Below are positions 33,215 to 42,620 of a stretch of DNA of 64,000 bases, in pieces; positions within the stretch are counted from its first letter, which is position 1, and each line of letters opens with the position of its first letter. Location of the stretch: assembly GCA_031365725.1 (NCBI GenBank), contig JANLYQ010000093.1, positions 27,244-91,243 of the forward strand, read 5' to 3'. This DNA comes from JANLYQ01 sp031365725 (GTDB lineage Bacteria; Actinomycetota; Actinomycetes; JACCUZ01). Both the position numbers and the translations under genes were made by a program. Under the pieces are notes generated by a model, which searched no databases, was not told where the DNA came from, and saw nothing but the letters and a program-made list of their open reading frames with translations.

Positions 33215-35650
33215 CTACGCCTTGCCGCTGGTCACCCGGTAGACGTCGAAGACGCCGTCGACTCCACGGACCGCGCGCAGCACGTGCCCGAGGTGGGTGG
33301 GGTCGCCCATCTCGAAGGTGAAGCGCGACATCGCCACCCGGTCCCGGGTGGTCGTGACCGACGCAGACAGGATGTTGACGTGCTGGTCGGAGAGCACCCG
33401 GGTGACGTCGGACAGCAACCGGGACCGGTCCAGCGCCTCGACCTGGATCGCGACGAGGAACACCGACGACGCCGAGGGCGCCCACTCGACCTCGACCATG
33501 CGGTCCTGCTGGTCGGACAGCGCCACCGCGTTGACGCAGTCGGACCGGTGCACCGAGACACCGCTGCCGCGGGTCACGAAACCGACGATCCCGTCGCCGG
33601 GCACCGGGGTGCAGCAGCGGGCGAGCTTGACCCAGATGTCGGAGGCACCCTTGACCACGACACCTGGGTCGCTGGCCGAGCGGCGACGACTGCGCGTGCC
33701 CGGGGTGATGACCTCGGACAGGTCCTCGGTCGCGCCCTCCTCGCCGCCGAGTGACTCGACGAGCCGGGTGACCACGGACTGCGCCGACACGTGGCTGTCG
33801 CCGATGGCGGCGTACAGCGCGGAGATGTCGGGATAGCGCAGATCCTGCGCGAGCGAGGTGAGGGTCTCGGTGGTGAGCAGTCGCTGGATCGGGAGGTTCT
33901 GCTTGCGCATCGCGCGGGTGATGGCGTCCTTGCCCTGCTCGATCGCCTCCTCGCGACGCTCCTTGCTGAACCAGCCACGGATCTTGTTGCGGGCCCGCGG
34001 GCTCTGCACGAACGTCAGCCAGTCGCGGCTCGGCCCCGCGCCCTGCGCCTTGGAGGTGAAGACCTCGACGTTGTCGCCGTTGTCGAGAGTGCTCTCGAGC
34101 GCGACGAGCCGACCGTTCACCCGCGCACCGATGCACCGGTGACCGACCTCGGTGTGCACGGCGTAGGCGAAGTCGACCGGGGTCGAGCCGGCCGGCAGTG
34201 CCACGACATCGCCCTTGGGCGTGAAGACATAGACCTCGGCGGCCTTCAGGTCAAAACGCAGGCTCTCGAGGAACTCCCCCGGGTCCTCGGTCTCGCGCTG
34301 CCAGTCGAGCAGCTGACGCAGCCATGCCATCTCGCTGGCCACCCCGGGTGAGGTCTCGCCCTTGCCGCCGCGGCCGCCGTCGCTCGGTGCCGACTGCTCG
34401 GGGTCCTCCTTGTACTTCCAGTGCGCTGCCACGCCGTACTCAGCCCGGCGGTGCATCGCGAAGGTCCGGATCTGCAGCTCGACCGGCTTGCCCTCCGGCC
34501 CGATCACCGTCGTGTGCAGCGACTGGTACATGTTGAACTTAGGCATCGCGATGTAGTCCTTGAACCGCCCCGGCACCGGGTTCCACCGCGCGTGGATGGA
34601 GCCCAGGACGCCGTAGCAGTCGCGCACCGAGTCGACGAGGATGCGGATCCCGACCAGGTCGTAGATGTCGGTGAAGTCGCGGCCGCGCACGATCATCTTC
34701 TGGTAGATCGAGTAGTAGTGCTTGGGGCGCCCGGTCACCGACGCGCGGATCTTGGCGCCCTTGAGGTCGCCGCTGACATGCTCGATGACGCCGGTGAGAT
34801 AGTCCTCGCGGCTCGGTGCGCGGTCGCTGACCAGCCGCACGATCTCCTCGTAGACCTTCGGATAGAGCGCCGCGAACGCGAGGTCTTCGAGCTCCCACTT
34901 GAGGGTGTTCATGCCGAGCCGGTGCGCCAGCGGGGCATAGATCTCGAGGGTCTCCCGCGCGGACCGCTCGGCCGAGGCCGGCTTGACGTACTGCAGGGTG
35001 CGCATGTTGTGCAGCCGGTCGGCCAGCTTGATGACCAGCACCCTGATGTCTCGCGCCATCGCCACGACCATCTTGCGGAACGTCTCGGCCTGCGCGTTCT
35101 CGCCGTACTTCACCTTGTCGAGCTTGGTGACGCCGTCGACGAGGTGAGCGACCTCGTCGCCGAAGTCCCCTCGCAGGGTCTCCAGCGTGTAGGCCGTGTC
35201 CTCGACGGTGTCGTGCAGCAGCGCAGCGACCAAGGTCGGCGGGGTCATGCCCAGCTCGGCGAGGATCGTCGTCACGGCCAGCGGGTGGGTGATGTAGGGG
35301 TCTCCGCTCTTGCGCAGCTGGCCGCGATGGTGCAGCTCGGCCATCTCGTAGGCCCGCTCCAGCACCCGGAGGTCGGCCTTCGGGTGGGTCTGGCGCACGA
35401 CGCGGAACAGCGGCTCCAGCACAGGGTGGGCGCTCGGGCGTTGGGACGCCAGCCGTGCCAGCCGCGAGCGGACGCGGCGGCTGGTGGCCGAACCAGGCAC
35501 TCCGCTGACGGTCTCGGCGCCTCCGCCCGCCTCGGGCGGGTTGGCGGCCCCGTCGGCCTTGGTGTCGAGGTCGACCGGGCTGGTGACTGACGCATCGGGC
35601 AAGGTGGGCGCCTCCTCGTCACTCGCGGCCGCAGGGCTGATCAATCCCAT
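33215..35650 (-). CDS. rel: Bifunctional (p)ppGpp synthetase/hydrolase RelA/SpoT (Rel)
   Basis: 811 residues. HD hydrolase domain with HDTVEDT, intact and so likely active; synthetase domain with RGRDFTDIYDLVGIRILV and EGKPVELQIRTFAMHRRAEYG; TGS domain VYVFTPKGDVVALPAGSTPV; the Cys/His region ARCCTPVPGD; C-terminal ACT domain. The acidic, low-complexity first 50 residues are unique to this protein. Rel makes and degrades the stringent alarmone. Transcribed after apt-secDF, as in many actinobacteria. Confidence 0.96.
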   Translation of the reverse strand: MGLISPAAASDEEAPTLPDASVTSPVDLDTKADGAANPPEAGGGAETVSGVPGSATSRRVRSRLARLASQRPSAHPVLEPLFRVVRQTHPKADLRVLERAYEMAELHHRGQLRKSGDPYITHPLAVTTILAELGMTPPTLVAALLHDTVEDTAYTLETLRGDFGDEVAHLVDGVTKLDKVKYGENAQAETFRKMVVAMARDIRVLVIKLADRLHNMRTLQYVKPASAERSARETLEIYAPLAHRLGMNTLKWELEDLAFAALYPKVYEEIVRLVSDRAPSREDYLTGVIEHVSGDLKGAKIRASVTGRPKHYYSIYQKMIVRGRDFTDIYDLVGIRILVDSVRDCYGVLGSIHARWNPVPGRFKDYIAMPKFNMYQSLHTTVIGPEGKPVELQIRTFAMHRRAEYGVAAHWKYKEDPEQSAPSDGGRGGKGETSPGVASEMAWLRQLLDWQRETEDPGEFLESLRFDLKAAEVYVFTPKGDVVALPAGSTPVDFAYAVHTEVGHRCIGARVNGRLVALESTLDNGDNVEVFTSKAQGAGPSRDWLTFVQSPRARNKIRGWFSKERREEAIEQGKDAITRAMRKQNLPIQRLLTTETLTSLAQDLRYPDISALYAAIGDSHVSAQSVVTRLVESLGGEEGATEDLSEVITPGTRSRRRSASDPGVVVKGASDIWVKLARCCTPVPGDGIVGFVTRGSGVSVHRSDCVNAVALSDQQDRMVEVEWAPSASSVFLVAIQVEALDRSRLLSDVTRVLSDQHVNILSASVTTTRDRVAMSRFTFEMGDPTHLGHVLRAVRGVDGVFDVYRVTSGKA

Positions 35651-35668
35651 CCTACGGTCAGCGGCGTC

Positions 35669-36304
35669 TCAGCCGAGAAGCACCGCGACCGGCGTAGGTG
35701 CATCGGCGGCGGCCAGCGCTTCACGGCCGGACAAGAAGCCGATCTCGAGCAGGAAGACGACGCCCGCGACCTCCGCGCCGGAGCGGCGCACCAGGTCGAC
35801 CGCCGCGGCCGCTGTGCCGCCGGTGGCAAGCACGTCGTCCACGATGAGGACCCGCTGTCCCGTGGTGAACGCGTCCGCGGTCACTTCGATCGTGGCCGAG
35901 CCGTACTCCAAGTCGTAGGACGCCTCGACCACGTCGCCGGGGAGCTTGCCCTTCTTGCGCACGGGGACGAAGCCGACCCCGAGGCTGTACGCGACCGGGG
36001 CGCCCAGGATGAACCCGCGAGCTTCGATGCCCGCCACCACTCCGATGCTGGCGGCGCGGAACGGCTCGGCCATGGCACCGATCGCCAGCTCGAAGGTCGC
36101 CGGGTCGCTCAGCAGCGGGGTGATGTCCTTGAAGAGGATCCCGTGGGTCGGGAAGTCGGGGACGTCCCTGATCCGGGCTGCGAGTGCCGCGACGACATCG
36201 GCGGCATCGACGGCACCGACGGCATCGACGGCATTGGCGACATCGACCGACGGACCGCCGGTCGCCACGGGTACCTCGGGCGCGTCCGACGGGTCGCCGG
36301 TCAT
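35669..36304 (-). CDS. apt: Adenine phosphoribosyltransferase
   Basis: 211 residues. PRPP motif VLIVDDVLATGGTA, adenine-site region DFPTHGILFKDITPLL, GIEARGFILGAPVA and PVRKKGKLPG. About 35 extra N-terminal residues are an Ala/Val/Asp repeat (NAVDAVGAVDAADVV) coming from a short DNA repeat. Salvages adenine to AMP. ATGA overlap with secF. Confidence 0.94.
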   Translation of the reverse strand: MTGDPSDAPEVPVATGGPSVDVANAVDAVGAVDAADVVAALAARIRDVPDFPTHGILFKDITPLLSDPATFELAIGAMAEPFRAASIGVVAGIEARGFILGAPVAYSLGVGFVPVRKKGKLPGDVVEASYDLEYGSATIEVTADAFTTGQRVLIVDDVLATGGTAAAAVDLVRRSGAEVAGVVFLLEIGFLSGREALAAADAPTPVAVLLG

Positions 36305-37533
36305 CGCCGCTTCTTGCCGCCCGGTCGGTTGCGCCCCGCTGCTCCCTTACGAGGCTGCGGGCGCTTGGCCGCCGGCGGCCGTCCGGCAGCACCGGCACCC
36401 CCGGCAGCACCGGCAGCACCGGCAGTCGTCGCGCCTGCGGCGACGGCCTGCTCGTCGTCGGGAACCGTGGTGTTGTCGTCGATCCCGCCATCCGTACCCG
36501 CAGCGGCCAAGACTGCAGCCGTGCCTCCCTTAGCTGCACGACGTCGGGAGCTCGGTGACTCGACGCCGCTGCCGGCGCGGCGACCGGCCACCCGGCGGGC
36601 GAGCGCCTGCATCGCCGGCTCCCGCTCCTTGAAGCCGGTGAGCAGCGGGGTGGCGATGAAGATCGAGGAGTAGGCACCGACCGCGACACCGACGAACAGC
36701 GCCAGCGACAGGTCCTTGAGCGGACCGGCACCCAGCAGCGCGATGCCGGCGAAGAGGATCGCGGCGATCGGCAGCAACGCGATGATCGAGGTGTTGATCG
36801 ATCGCACCAAGGTCTGGTTGACCGCGAGGTTGGCAGCCTGGCTGTACGTCATGCGACTGCCACCGGCCAGACCGGCCGTGTTCTCGCGCACCTTGTCGAA
36901 GACGACGACGGTGTCGTAGAGCGAGTAGCCGAGGATGGTGAGGAAGCCGATGACCGTGGCTGGCGTGACCTCGAAGCCGACCAGGGAGTAGAGCCCGGCG
37001 GTGATCACGAGGTCGTGCAGCAAAGCAATCATCGCAGCCGCCGCCATCTTCCACTCGAAGTACAACGAGAGGAAGACGACGACGAAGAGCAGGAAGAACA
37101 ACAGGGCTCGCAGGGCTTTGCCCGACACGTCGCGGCCCCAGCTGGGTCCGACAAACTGCGTGCTGACCGCGTTGCGGGTGACCCCGAAACGCTTGGCCAG
37201 CGACTCCTGGACCTTCTCCCGCTGCGCGGTCGACAGGGACTTGGTCTGGGCGCGCACCGCGTTGGTGCCAACCTTCTGCACCAGGACCTCGCCGGGCACG
37301 ATCTTGTGCACCTCGGCGCGGACGGCGCCCTGGGTGACCGTCGGGGAGGTGACGCGGAACTCCGCTCCCCCGCGGAACTCGATGCCCAGCGTCAGCCGCA
37401 GGATCAGCAATGAGCCGATCGAGATGACGAGCAGAGCAGCCGAGAAGGCGTACCAGTTGCGCTTGTGGCCGATGAAGTCGTAGGAGACCTCGCCTCGGTA
37501 GAGCCGGGCACCGAGCGATCCGAGCTTGCTCAT
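36301..37533 (-). CDS. secF: Protein translocase subunit SecF
   Basis: 410 residues from the ATG at 37533, with AAGGAGG four bases upstream; a GTG one codon earlier would be too close to it. Six-helix SecF fold: FIGHKRNWYAFSAALLVISI, GIEFRGGAEFRV, DLVITAGLYSLVGFEVTPAT, GFLTILGYSLYDTVVVFDKV and the final helices. The C-terminal 90 residues are an Ala/Gly/Pro/Lys-rich cytoplasmic tail. Works with SecD and YajC to pull exported proteins through SecYEG. Confidence 0.95.
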   Translation of the reverse strand: MSKLGSLGARLYRGEVSYDFIGHKRNWYAFSAALLVISIGSLLILRLTLGIEFRGGAEFRVTSPTVTQGAVRAEVHKIVPGEVLVQKVGTNAVRAQTKSLSTAQREKVQESLAKRFGVTRNAVSTQFVGPSWGRDVSGKALRALLFFLLFVVVFLSLYFEWKMAAAAMIALLHDLVITAGLYSLVGFEVTPATVIGFLTILGYSLYDTVVVFDKVRENTAGLAGGSRMTYSQAANLAVNQTLVRSINTSIIALLPIAAILFAGIALLGAGPLKDLSLALFVGVAVGAYSSIFIATPLLTGFKEREPAMQALARRVAGRRAGSGVESPSSRRRAAKGGTAAVLAAAGTDGGIDDNTTVPDDEQAVAAGATTAGAAGAAGGAGAAGRPPAAKRPQPRKGAAGRNRPGGKKRR

Positions 37534-39440
37534 CACGCCTCCTTGACGGTCGAGGTGGCGGTGGCGGTGCTGCCGCGTCGGCGGGAGCTAGGCGTTGGCC
37601 CGCCGGCCAGAGTGCGGCGCGCACCACCGAGTCGGTCGGCGGCCAGCCCGGAGAGCTTGTGGCCCTGACCGTAGAACCGCGTGCGGGCGAGGATCGACAC
37701 CAGCGGCTTGGTGAAGAGGAACACCACGACGATGTCGATCACCGTCGTGAGCCCTAGGGTGAAGGCGAAGCCGCGGACGCTGCCGACCGACAGGACGTAG
37801 AGCACCACCGCGGCCAGGAACGACACGAAGTCGGCGGCCAGGATGGTGCGCCGCGCCCGCACCCAGCCGGACTCGACGGCGACCCGCAGCGACTTGCCGT
37901 CCCGCACCTCGTCCCGGATGCGTTCGAAGTAGACGATGAACGAGTCAGCCGTGATGCCGATGGCGACGATCAGACCCGCGATGCCGGCAAGGCTCAGACG
38001 GAAACCGATCTGCCAGCCGAGGAAGATCACCATGCCGTAGGTGGTGAGCGCCGAGACCAGGAGGCTCGCCACCGTCACCAGGCCGAGCCCGCGGTAGTAG
38101 AGCAACGAGTACAGCACGACGAGCAGCAGGCCGATCCCGCCGGCGAGCAACCCCGCGCGCAGCTGGTCACCACCCAGGGTGGCGGACACCTCCTCGACTG
38201 AGCCGGCGTCGAAGGTCAGCGGTAGCGAGCCGTACTTGAGCACGTTCGCCAGGTCGGTGGCTTCCTTCTGACTGAAGTTGCCGGTGATCTGGGCCTGCCC
38301 TGTGTCGATGACGCCGTTGGTCTGCGGCGCAGACACGACAAGCCCGTCGAGCACGATGCCGAACCGGTTGAGGTCGGTGCCTGCCGGTTGGGCGAACAGT
38401 CGTCGTGTGACCGCGGCAAACTTCTTTCCGCCACTCTTGGTAAAGGTCAGGTCGACCTGCCAGCCACCTGTTGCGATGCCCTGGCTGTTGGTTGCGAGGC
38501 CGGCACTTGCGCCGCTGACGTCGGTGCCCACCACCTCGGCCGGACCGAGGATGTACTTCGCCGTCCCGTTCTCTTCGCAGGTGACCATCGGCTTCTTCGG
38601 GTTGTCCGCCCCGGGGGCACGCAGGGCCTGACGCGCTGCCTCCGGCTTGGTGCAGTCGAGAGCGATGAACCGCTGCTGCAGCGCGGCCGTGATACCCAGC
38701 GACGCGGCCGTCGGCCCGGTAGGGGCCGTCGTAGCGCCGGGTACTGGTGTGAGGCTCGGCGCCGGCGTGGCGCCGCTCGCCGATGCGCTCGGAGTCGTTA
38801 GCGACGGCGTGGCACTCTGCGACGGAGACGCACTGGTGGCGGCCTGCAGTGCCCGCGGCAGCACCGCGTTGTTGGAGCTGCTGGTCGGCGACGGGCTGGG
38901 TGTCCCTGACGCCGACGGCGCTGCCGTGGCGCTGCCACTCACCGAGGGCGACGCGGACGACGAGGGCGCTGCCGAGCCGGAGACGGACGGACTGGGGCTG
39001 GCCGTGCTTGCCGACACCGGGGCCGGGCCACCACTGAGCAGCACCTGCCGGAACCGCAGCTCGGCTGTCTGCTGCACCGTGGAGAGGATGCTCTTGTCCT
39101 GCTTGCCTGGCACCGAGATCACGATGTTGTTGCCGGCGGTGGTGACCTCCGCCTCGGAGACGCCGAAGCTGTCGACCCGCTTACGGATGATCGCGACTGC
39201 CTGGTTCAGCGAGTCCTGCGGTACCGAGCCGGAACCCTTGGCCACCCGCGGCTGCAGGATGACGCTGGTCCCGCCCTCGAGGTCCAGACCGAGTCGCGCC
39301 TTGTACTTGTCCGCGATGCTCAGCGTGCCCTTGCCGATGTGGTCCGGCGCGACGAAGTAGATCGCCCCGAACACCACTGCGATAAGGACTGCCAGCACCG
39401 CGATGGTGCGCCCGGGGCGCGCCGCGCTCGCTGTTGCCAC
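37533..39440 (-). CDS. secD: Protein translocase subunit SecD with a long Ser/Pro/Thr insertion in the P1 domain
   Basis: 635 residues. First helix AVLAVLIAVVFGAIYFV; GLDLEGGTSVILQ; the periplasmic P1 head FGIVLDGLVVSAPQTNGVID; then the RND helices (TYGMVIFLGWQIGFRLSLAG, GITADSFIVYFERIRDEVRDG). About 120 residues (near 150-265) are a low-complexity Ser/Ala/Pro/Thr insertion exposed outside the membrane, common in actinobacterial SecD but long here. Overlaps secF by one base (TGATG). Confidence 0.95.
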   Translation of the reverse strand: MATASAARPGRTIAVLAVLIAVVFGAIYFVAPDHIGKGTLSIADKYKARLGLDLEGGTSVILQPRVAKGSGSVPQDSLNQAVAIIRKRVDSFGVSEAEVTTAGNNIVISVPGKQDKSILSTVQQTAELRFRQVLLSGGPAPVSASTASPSPSVSGSAAPSSSASPSVSGSATAAPSASGTPSPSPTSSSNNAVLPRALQAATSASPSQSATPSLTTPSASASGATPAPSLTPVPGATTAPTGPTAASLGITAALQQRFIALDCTKPEAARQALRAPGADNPKKPMVTCEENGTAKYILGPAEVVGTDVSGASAGLATNSQGIATGGWQVDLTFTKSGGKKFAAVTRRLFAQPAGTDLNRFGIVLDGLVVSAPQTNGVIDTGQAQITGNFSQKEATDLANVLKYGSLPLTFDAGSVEEVSATLGGDQLRAGLLAGGIGLLLVVLYSLLYYRGLGLVTVASLLVSALTTYGMVIFLGWQIGFRLSLAGIAGLIVAIGITADSFIVYFERIRDEVRDGKSLRVAVESGWVRARRTILAADFVSFLAAVVLYVLSVGSVRGFAFTLGLTTVIDIVVVFLFTKPLVSILARTRFYGQGHKLSGLAADRLGGARRTLAGGPTPSSRRRGSTATATSTVKEA

Positions 39441-39497
39441 GTGACGATCTCTTCTCTGTGCGCTCGTACGCCGGCCTGTTCGGGCACCGGCGAGGGT

Positions 39498-39881
39498 CTA
39501 GTCGGTCGGATCGTTCGGGTGGTTGGTGCTGGCCGGTGCATCCGCGTCGGCGCTCAGGTGCTCGGCGTCGCCGCCGAGGTGCTCGGCGTCTGCCTCGGTC
39601 TCGTGCTCGCTGTCGTGGTCGTCAACGTCTGCCTGCTCCACAATGCGCCCCACGGCCGCCTTGGCGAACCGGACGGTGACGCCGGGGGCGATCTCGAGCA
39701 GCACGGTGTCGTCGAGCAGCTCGCGCACGGTGCCGTGCAGCCCGGAGGTGGTCATGATCTCGGCACCGGGAGCCAGCCGAGCCTGCATGAGCGCCGTCGC
39801 GCGGGCCCGCGCCCGCTGCGGACGCACGATCAGCAGGAAGAACGCGACCAGCACGAGCGCGAACAGGACGAACGATGGCAC
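39498..39881 (-). CDS. yajC: YajC, SecDF-associated membrane protein
   Basis: 127 residues from a GTG at 39881 (M-PSFVLFALVLVAFFLLIVR), which places the single membrane helix at the very N-terminus as usual for YajC; a GTG at 39944 is in frame. After the helix: RPQRARARATALMQARLAPG, IMTTSGLHGTVREL and VTVRFAKAAVGRIV. The last 40 residues are an acidic/His tail (DVDDHDSEHETEADAEHLGG). Standard yajC-secD-secF order. Confidence 0.92.
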   Translation of the reverse strand: MPSFVLFALVLVAFFLLIVRPQRARARATALMQARLAPGAEIMTTSGLHGTVRELLDDTVLLEIAPGVTVRFAKAAVGRIVEQADVDDHDSEHETEADAEHLGGDAEHLSADADAPASTNHPNDPTD

Positions 39882-40136
39882 GGGTTCGAGGACCCTTCCG
39901 ACGGAGGTAGTGGCCGGGAGGTCCCCGGCGTCGCCCCAGGACACGCTGGGGCCAGACCGGCCAGGAGTCTACCCACCTGACCTCGACAGACAGTGGCAAG
40001 TCGGCGGCAGACCGTGCAATGTCGGGCCGACCGCAGGCGGCTCTGACCGTTCGGTGGAGCCGCTGTCCCCGGCACGCCACCCGCTCATCGGGTCAGCCGC
40101 TCAACTCGACGCCGGGTGAGCTGTCAGCGCGTCACG
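39882..40136. other. Intergenic region between yajC and the SecD-like P1 protein
   Basis: About 255 bases (less if yajC starts at 39944). The yajC-secDF promoter should be here. I see no ORF of coding character, no clear boxes and no terminator. Confidence 0.3.
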
Positions 40137-40778
40137 TCAGCGGGTCAGCGCGACGACCACGGGCCGTAGCACCGCTGTCGGCCCCGGGATCTGCAGCTGA
40201 CCTGACTCGATGACGCCGGCGATCGTCGGAGCGGTGAGCACCGCTCCGTCCACGACCACCGCCAGTCGCTGGCCCAGCATCCCTGCGGTGAGGGTGGCGA
40301 AGTCCCGTGCGTCCGCGTCAGTCAAGGTCAGGTCGATCGTCTCCTGGGTGGGGTCGAGCACGCCTTGGGACGTCGTTGCGGTGCCGATACCGAGCGACGT
40401 CAGGGCCCGGATGGTCATCCGGGCCGGTCCGAGGGTCAGGCAGCCGCTCCCGCCCGGCGCGTCCAGCCGATCTGCGCTCGGAGAGGCGCACGGTCCGGTC
40501 GCGTCCTCGGTCAGCACGGGCCGCAGCTCGATGGGCACACCCAGACGTCGCGGCCCCCAGGTCGCGCCCACCTCCGGCGACGGCGACCCGTCGGAGGTCG
40601 ACGTCGCGCCCGCCACCGGCGACGGCGACCCGTCTGGCGTCGACACCGCGGGGCTGCCTGACCCGTCTGGCTGGCTCGAAACCAGTGGCGACGCGGTCGT
40701 GCCGCCGACGGTCGTCGTCACCGATCCCGTCGTACGACGATCCCAACCGCTGCTCCCGACATCCGCCGCCAGCCCCAC
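40137..40778 (-). CDS. SecDF P1 head-domain-like protein, probably N-terminally damaged
   Basis: 213 residues. The C-terminal half (LTLGPARMTIRALTSLGIGT, LTLTDADARDFATLTAGMLG, LAVVVDGAVLTAPTIAGVIE, SGQLQI) closely parallels the SecD periplasmic P1 head subdomain of the gene next door. The N-terminal half is Ser/Thr/Pro/Gly-rich (two SPDGSPSP-like repeats). No signal peptide or membrane helix is visible, although such proteins are expected outside; an overlapping frame upstream carries the start of a helix (RRMSGAAVGIVV), which suggests the anchor was lost by deletion. Function unknown. Confidence 0.65.
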   Translation of the reverse strand: MGLAADVGSSGWDRRTTGSVTTTVGGTTASPLVSSQPDGSGSPAVSTPDGSPSPVAGATSTSDGSPSPEVGATWGPRRLGVPIELRPVLTEDATGPCASPSADRLDAPGGSGCLTLGPARMTIRALTSLGIGTATTSQGVLDPTQETIDLTLTDADARDFATLTAGMLGQRLAVVVDGAVLTAPTIAGVIESGQLQIPGPTAVLRPVVVALTR

Positions 40779-40986
40779 GCCGGATGGAGCACCGTGGCGC
40801 GCAGGGCGCGCAGGGCGCGCAGGGTACGCGACGCCAGCGACTTGACGGTGCCGGGCGTGACGCCTATGGCATCGGCGATCTGGGCCTCGGGCCGAGGTCC
40901 CCGGTCAGGGCGTAGGCGAAGCGCACCAGCGCAGGCAACCGGGCGCCGACGAACGCGTCGAAGTCGCTGTCCGACCAGCCGGCCAC
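40718..40986 (-). pseudogene. SigE-family ECF sigma factor remnant with internal deletion
   Basis: The GTG at 40986 has GGAGG eight bases upstream and reads M-AGWSDSDFDAFVGARLPALV then RFAYALTGD, a typical N-terminus of SigE-family sigma factors. The sense then shifts frame to PEAQIADAIGVTPGTVKSLA then SRTLRALRAL, the region 4 HTH. Around 100 residues between, including region 2, are missing. The junction lies at a small palindrome, CCTCGGCCCGAGG. It cannot act as a sigma factor. Confidence 0.75.
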
Positions 40987-41020
40987 CGGCGCCACCTCCT
41001 CGACTGACCAGACGCTGCCT

Positions 41021-41113
41021 GATCATGTCGAGGTTGACACCGGCGCAGCCAGATCGCGCGGAGGTTGACTCCTGAACAGCCCGATCACGCCGAGGTCGAC
41101 GCGCGCGCAGCCT
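41021..41113. repeat. Three diverged 31-bp tandem repeats
   Basis: Units 41021-41051, 41052-41082 and 41083-41113, each of the form GATCnnGnnGAGGTnGAC followed by a 13-base tail ending CAGCC. They lie directly upstream of the sigma remnant. 31 is not a multiple of three, so they are not coding. They could be old protein-binding repeats of that promoter. Confidence 0.7.
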
Positions 41114-41479
41114 CGTCGGCGGGCAATTCCCGCCTCGCGATGTCGCGCCGACCCGAATCGCGGCGCAACGGCTCCGGTCAAGGCTCAGCACCCCTCCCCG
41201 GTCCCTTATGCCGCGATTTCTGTCGACCAGCCGGTAGGCCGACCGCCGATGGAGGTGCCTCTAGGGCCGGAGGTGCTGGTGGTGCTAGTGGTGCTAGTGG
41301 TGCGACCCCAGCGTTGCCAAGGGTGCGCTCCGGGAGGAACAACCGCGCGTGACGGACGAAACCCTGCGCCCAGCGGCGTTCGTCCTCCCAGCCGGCACCG
41401 GGAGCCGCCCCTTGACAGCTGGACCGGTCGCCGGTCGCCATCGAACCTGCCACGGCGACAAAGCTCGGCGGGGCGGCGC
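41114..41479. other. Gene-poor stretch between sigma remnant and ruvB
   Basis: About 365 bases without a convincing gene. It includes a short nine-base minisatellite (GGTGCTAGT-like, three to four copies at 41272-41307). A minus-strand frame reading GWEDERRWAQGFVRHARLFL has some protein-like character but no recognisable family and runs into the repeat. Confidence 0.4.
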
Positions 41480-42586
41480 CTAGGGGCCGACGGCCTCCGG
41501 GTCGTCGAACAGCACGTCAGGACCGTCGGCGCCCCCCGCGACAGCCGCAACAGCCGCGCCACGCAGCGGCCGCAGCCCCAGGTGGGCCCAGGCGGCGGGG
41601 GTGGCCACCCGGCCCCGCGGCGTACGGGCCAGGAGCCCGGCTCGGACCAGGAACGGTTCAGCGACCTCCTCGACCGTCTCGCGTTCCTCGCCGACGGCGA
41701 CCGCGATGGTGGAGACGCCGACGGGTCCACCGCCAAAGCTCACGACGAGAGCGCGCAACACGGCCCGGTCGAGCCGGTCGAGGCCGAGCTCGTCGACCTC
41801 GTAGACGAGCAGCGCCTCCCGCGCCACGTCTTCGGTCACGACGCCATCGGCGCGCACCTGGGCAAAGTCGCGCACCCGGCGCAGCAGCCGGTTGGCGATG
41901 CGGGGTGTGCCGCGGGAGCGGCCGGCGACCTCGGTGGCCGCCTGAGGCGTCAGACGTACGCCGAGCAGCCGGGCCGACCGCGCCAGCACCAGCTCGAGGT
42001 CGGCCGGATCGTAGAAGTCCATGTGGGCGGTGAAGCCGAACCGGTCGCGCAACGGCCCGGGCAGCAGACCGGCCCGGGTGGTGGCCCCGACCAACGTGAA
42101 AGGCGGTATCTCCAGCGGGATCGCGGTGGCTCCCGGGCCCTTGCCGACCACCACGTCGACCCGGAAGTCCTCCATCGCGAGATAGAGCATCTCCTCGGCG
42201 GGGCGGGACATCCGGTGGATCTCGTCGAGGAACAGCACCTCGCCCTCGGCGAGGCTCGACAGCACGGCCGCGAGGTCGCCGGCGTGCTGGATCGCGGGGC
42301 CGCTGGTGATGCGCAGCGGCTGCTCGACCTCGGCCGCGATGATCATGGCGAGGGTGGTCTTGCCCAGCCCGGGCGAACCGCTGAGCAGCACGTGGTCGGG
42401 CGCCTTGCCGCGACGCCGAGCGGCCTCAAGCACCAGGCTCAGCTGCTCGCGGACCCGGTGCTGGCCGATGAACTCGGCCAGGTTCTTGGGTCGTAGCGCG
42501 GCCTCGACCTGGTGCTCGTCCTCGACACCGTCGACCTCGAGGGCCGGGTCGACGAGACGCTCCGAGCCGCGCGGGAAGTCGGTCAT
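41480..42586 (-). CDS. ruvB: Holliday junction branch migration ATPase RuvB
   Basis: 368 residues. FIGQHRVREQLSLVLEAARR, Walker A SGSPGLGKTTLA, Walker B VLFLDEIHRM, sensor GATTRAGLLPGPLRDRFG (with Arg finger) and the winged-helix C-terminus VGVSTIAVAVGEERETVEEV. The last 25 residues are an Ala/Gly/Asp tail. Motor that drives branch migration with RuvA. Confidence 0.97.
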   Translation of the reverse strand: MTDFPRGSERLVDPALEVDGVEDEHQVEAALRPKNLAEFIGQHRVREQLSLVLEAARRRGKAPDHVLLSGSPGLGKTTLAMIIAAEVEQPLRITSGPAIQHAGDLAAVLSSLAEGEVLFLDEIHRMSRPAEEMLYLAMEDFRVDVVVGKGPGATAIPLEIPPFTLVGATTRAGLLPGPLRDRFGFTAHMDFYDPADLELVLARSARLLGVRLTPQAATEVAGRSRGTPRIANRLLRRVRDFAQVRADGVVTEDVAREALLVYEVDELGLDRLDRAVLRALVVSFGGGPVGVSTIAVAVGEERETVEEVAEPFLVRAGLLARTPRGRVATPAAWAHLGLRPLRGAAVAAVAGGADGPDVLFDDPEAVGP

Positions 42587-42620
42587 CGGCTGCTCACCCC
42601 GCGGATCAGCGGCACGGCAC

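Noticed and set aside
41178..41453. Minus ORF reading GWEDERRWAQGFVRHARLFL
   Set aside because: Some coding look, but no family, no ribosome site, and it ends in a minisatellite. Left as intergenic.
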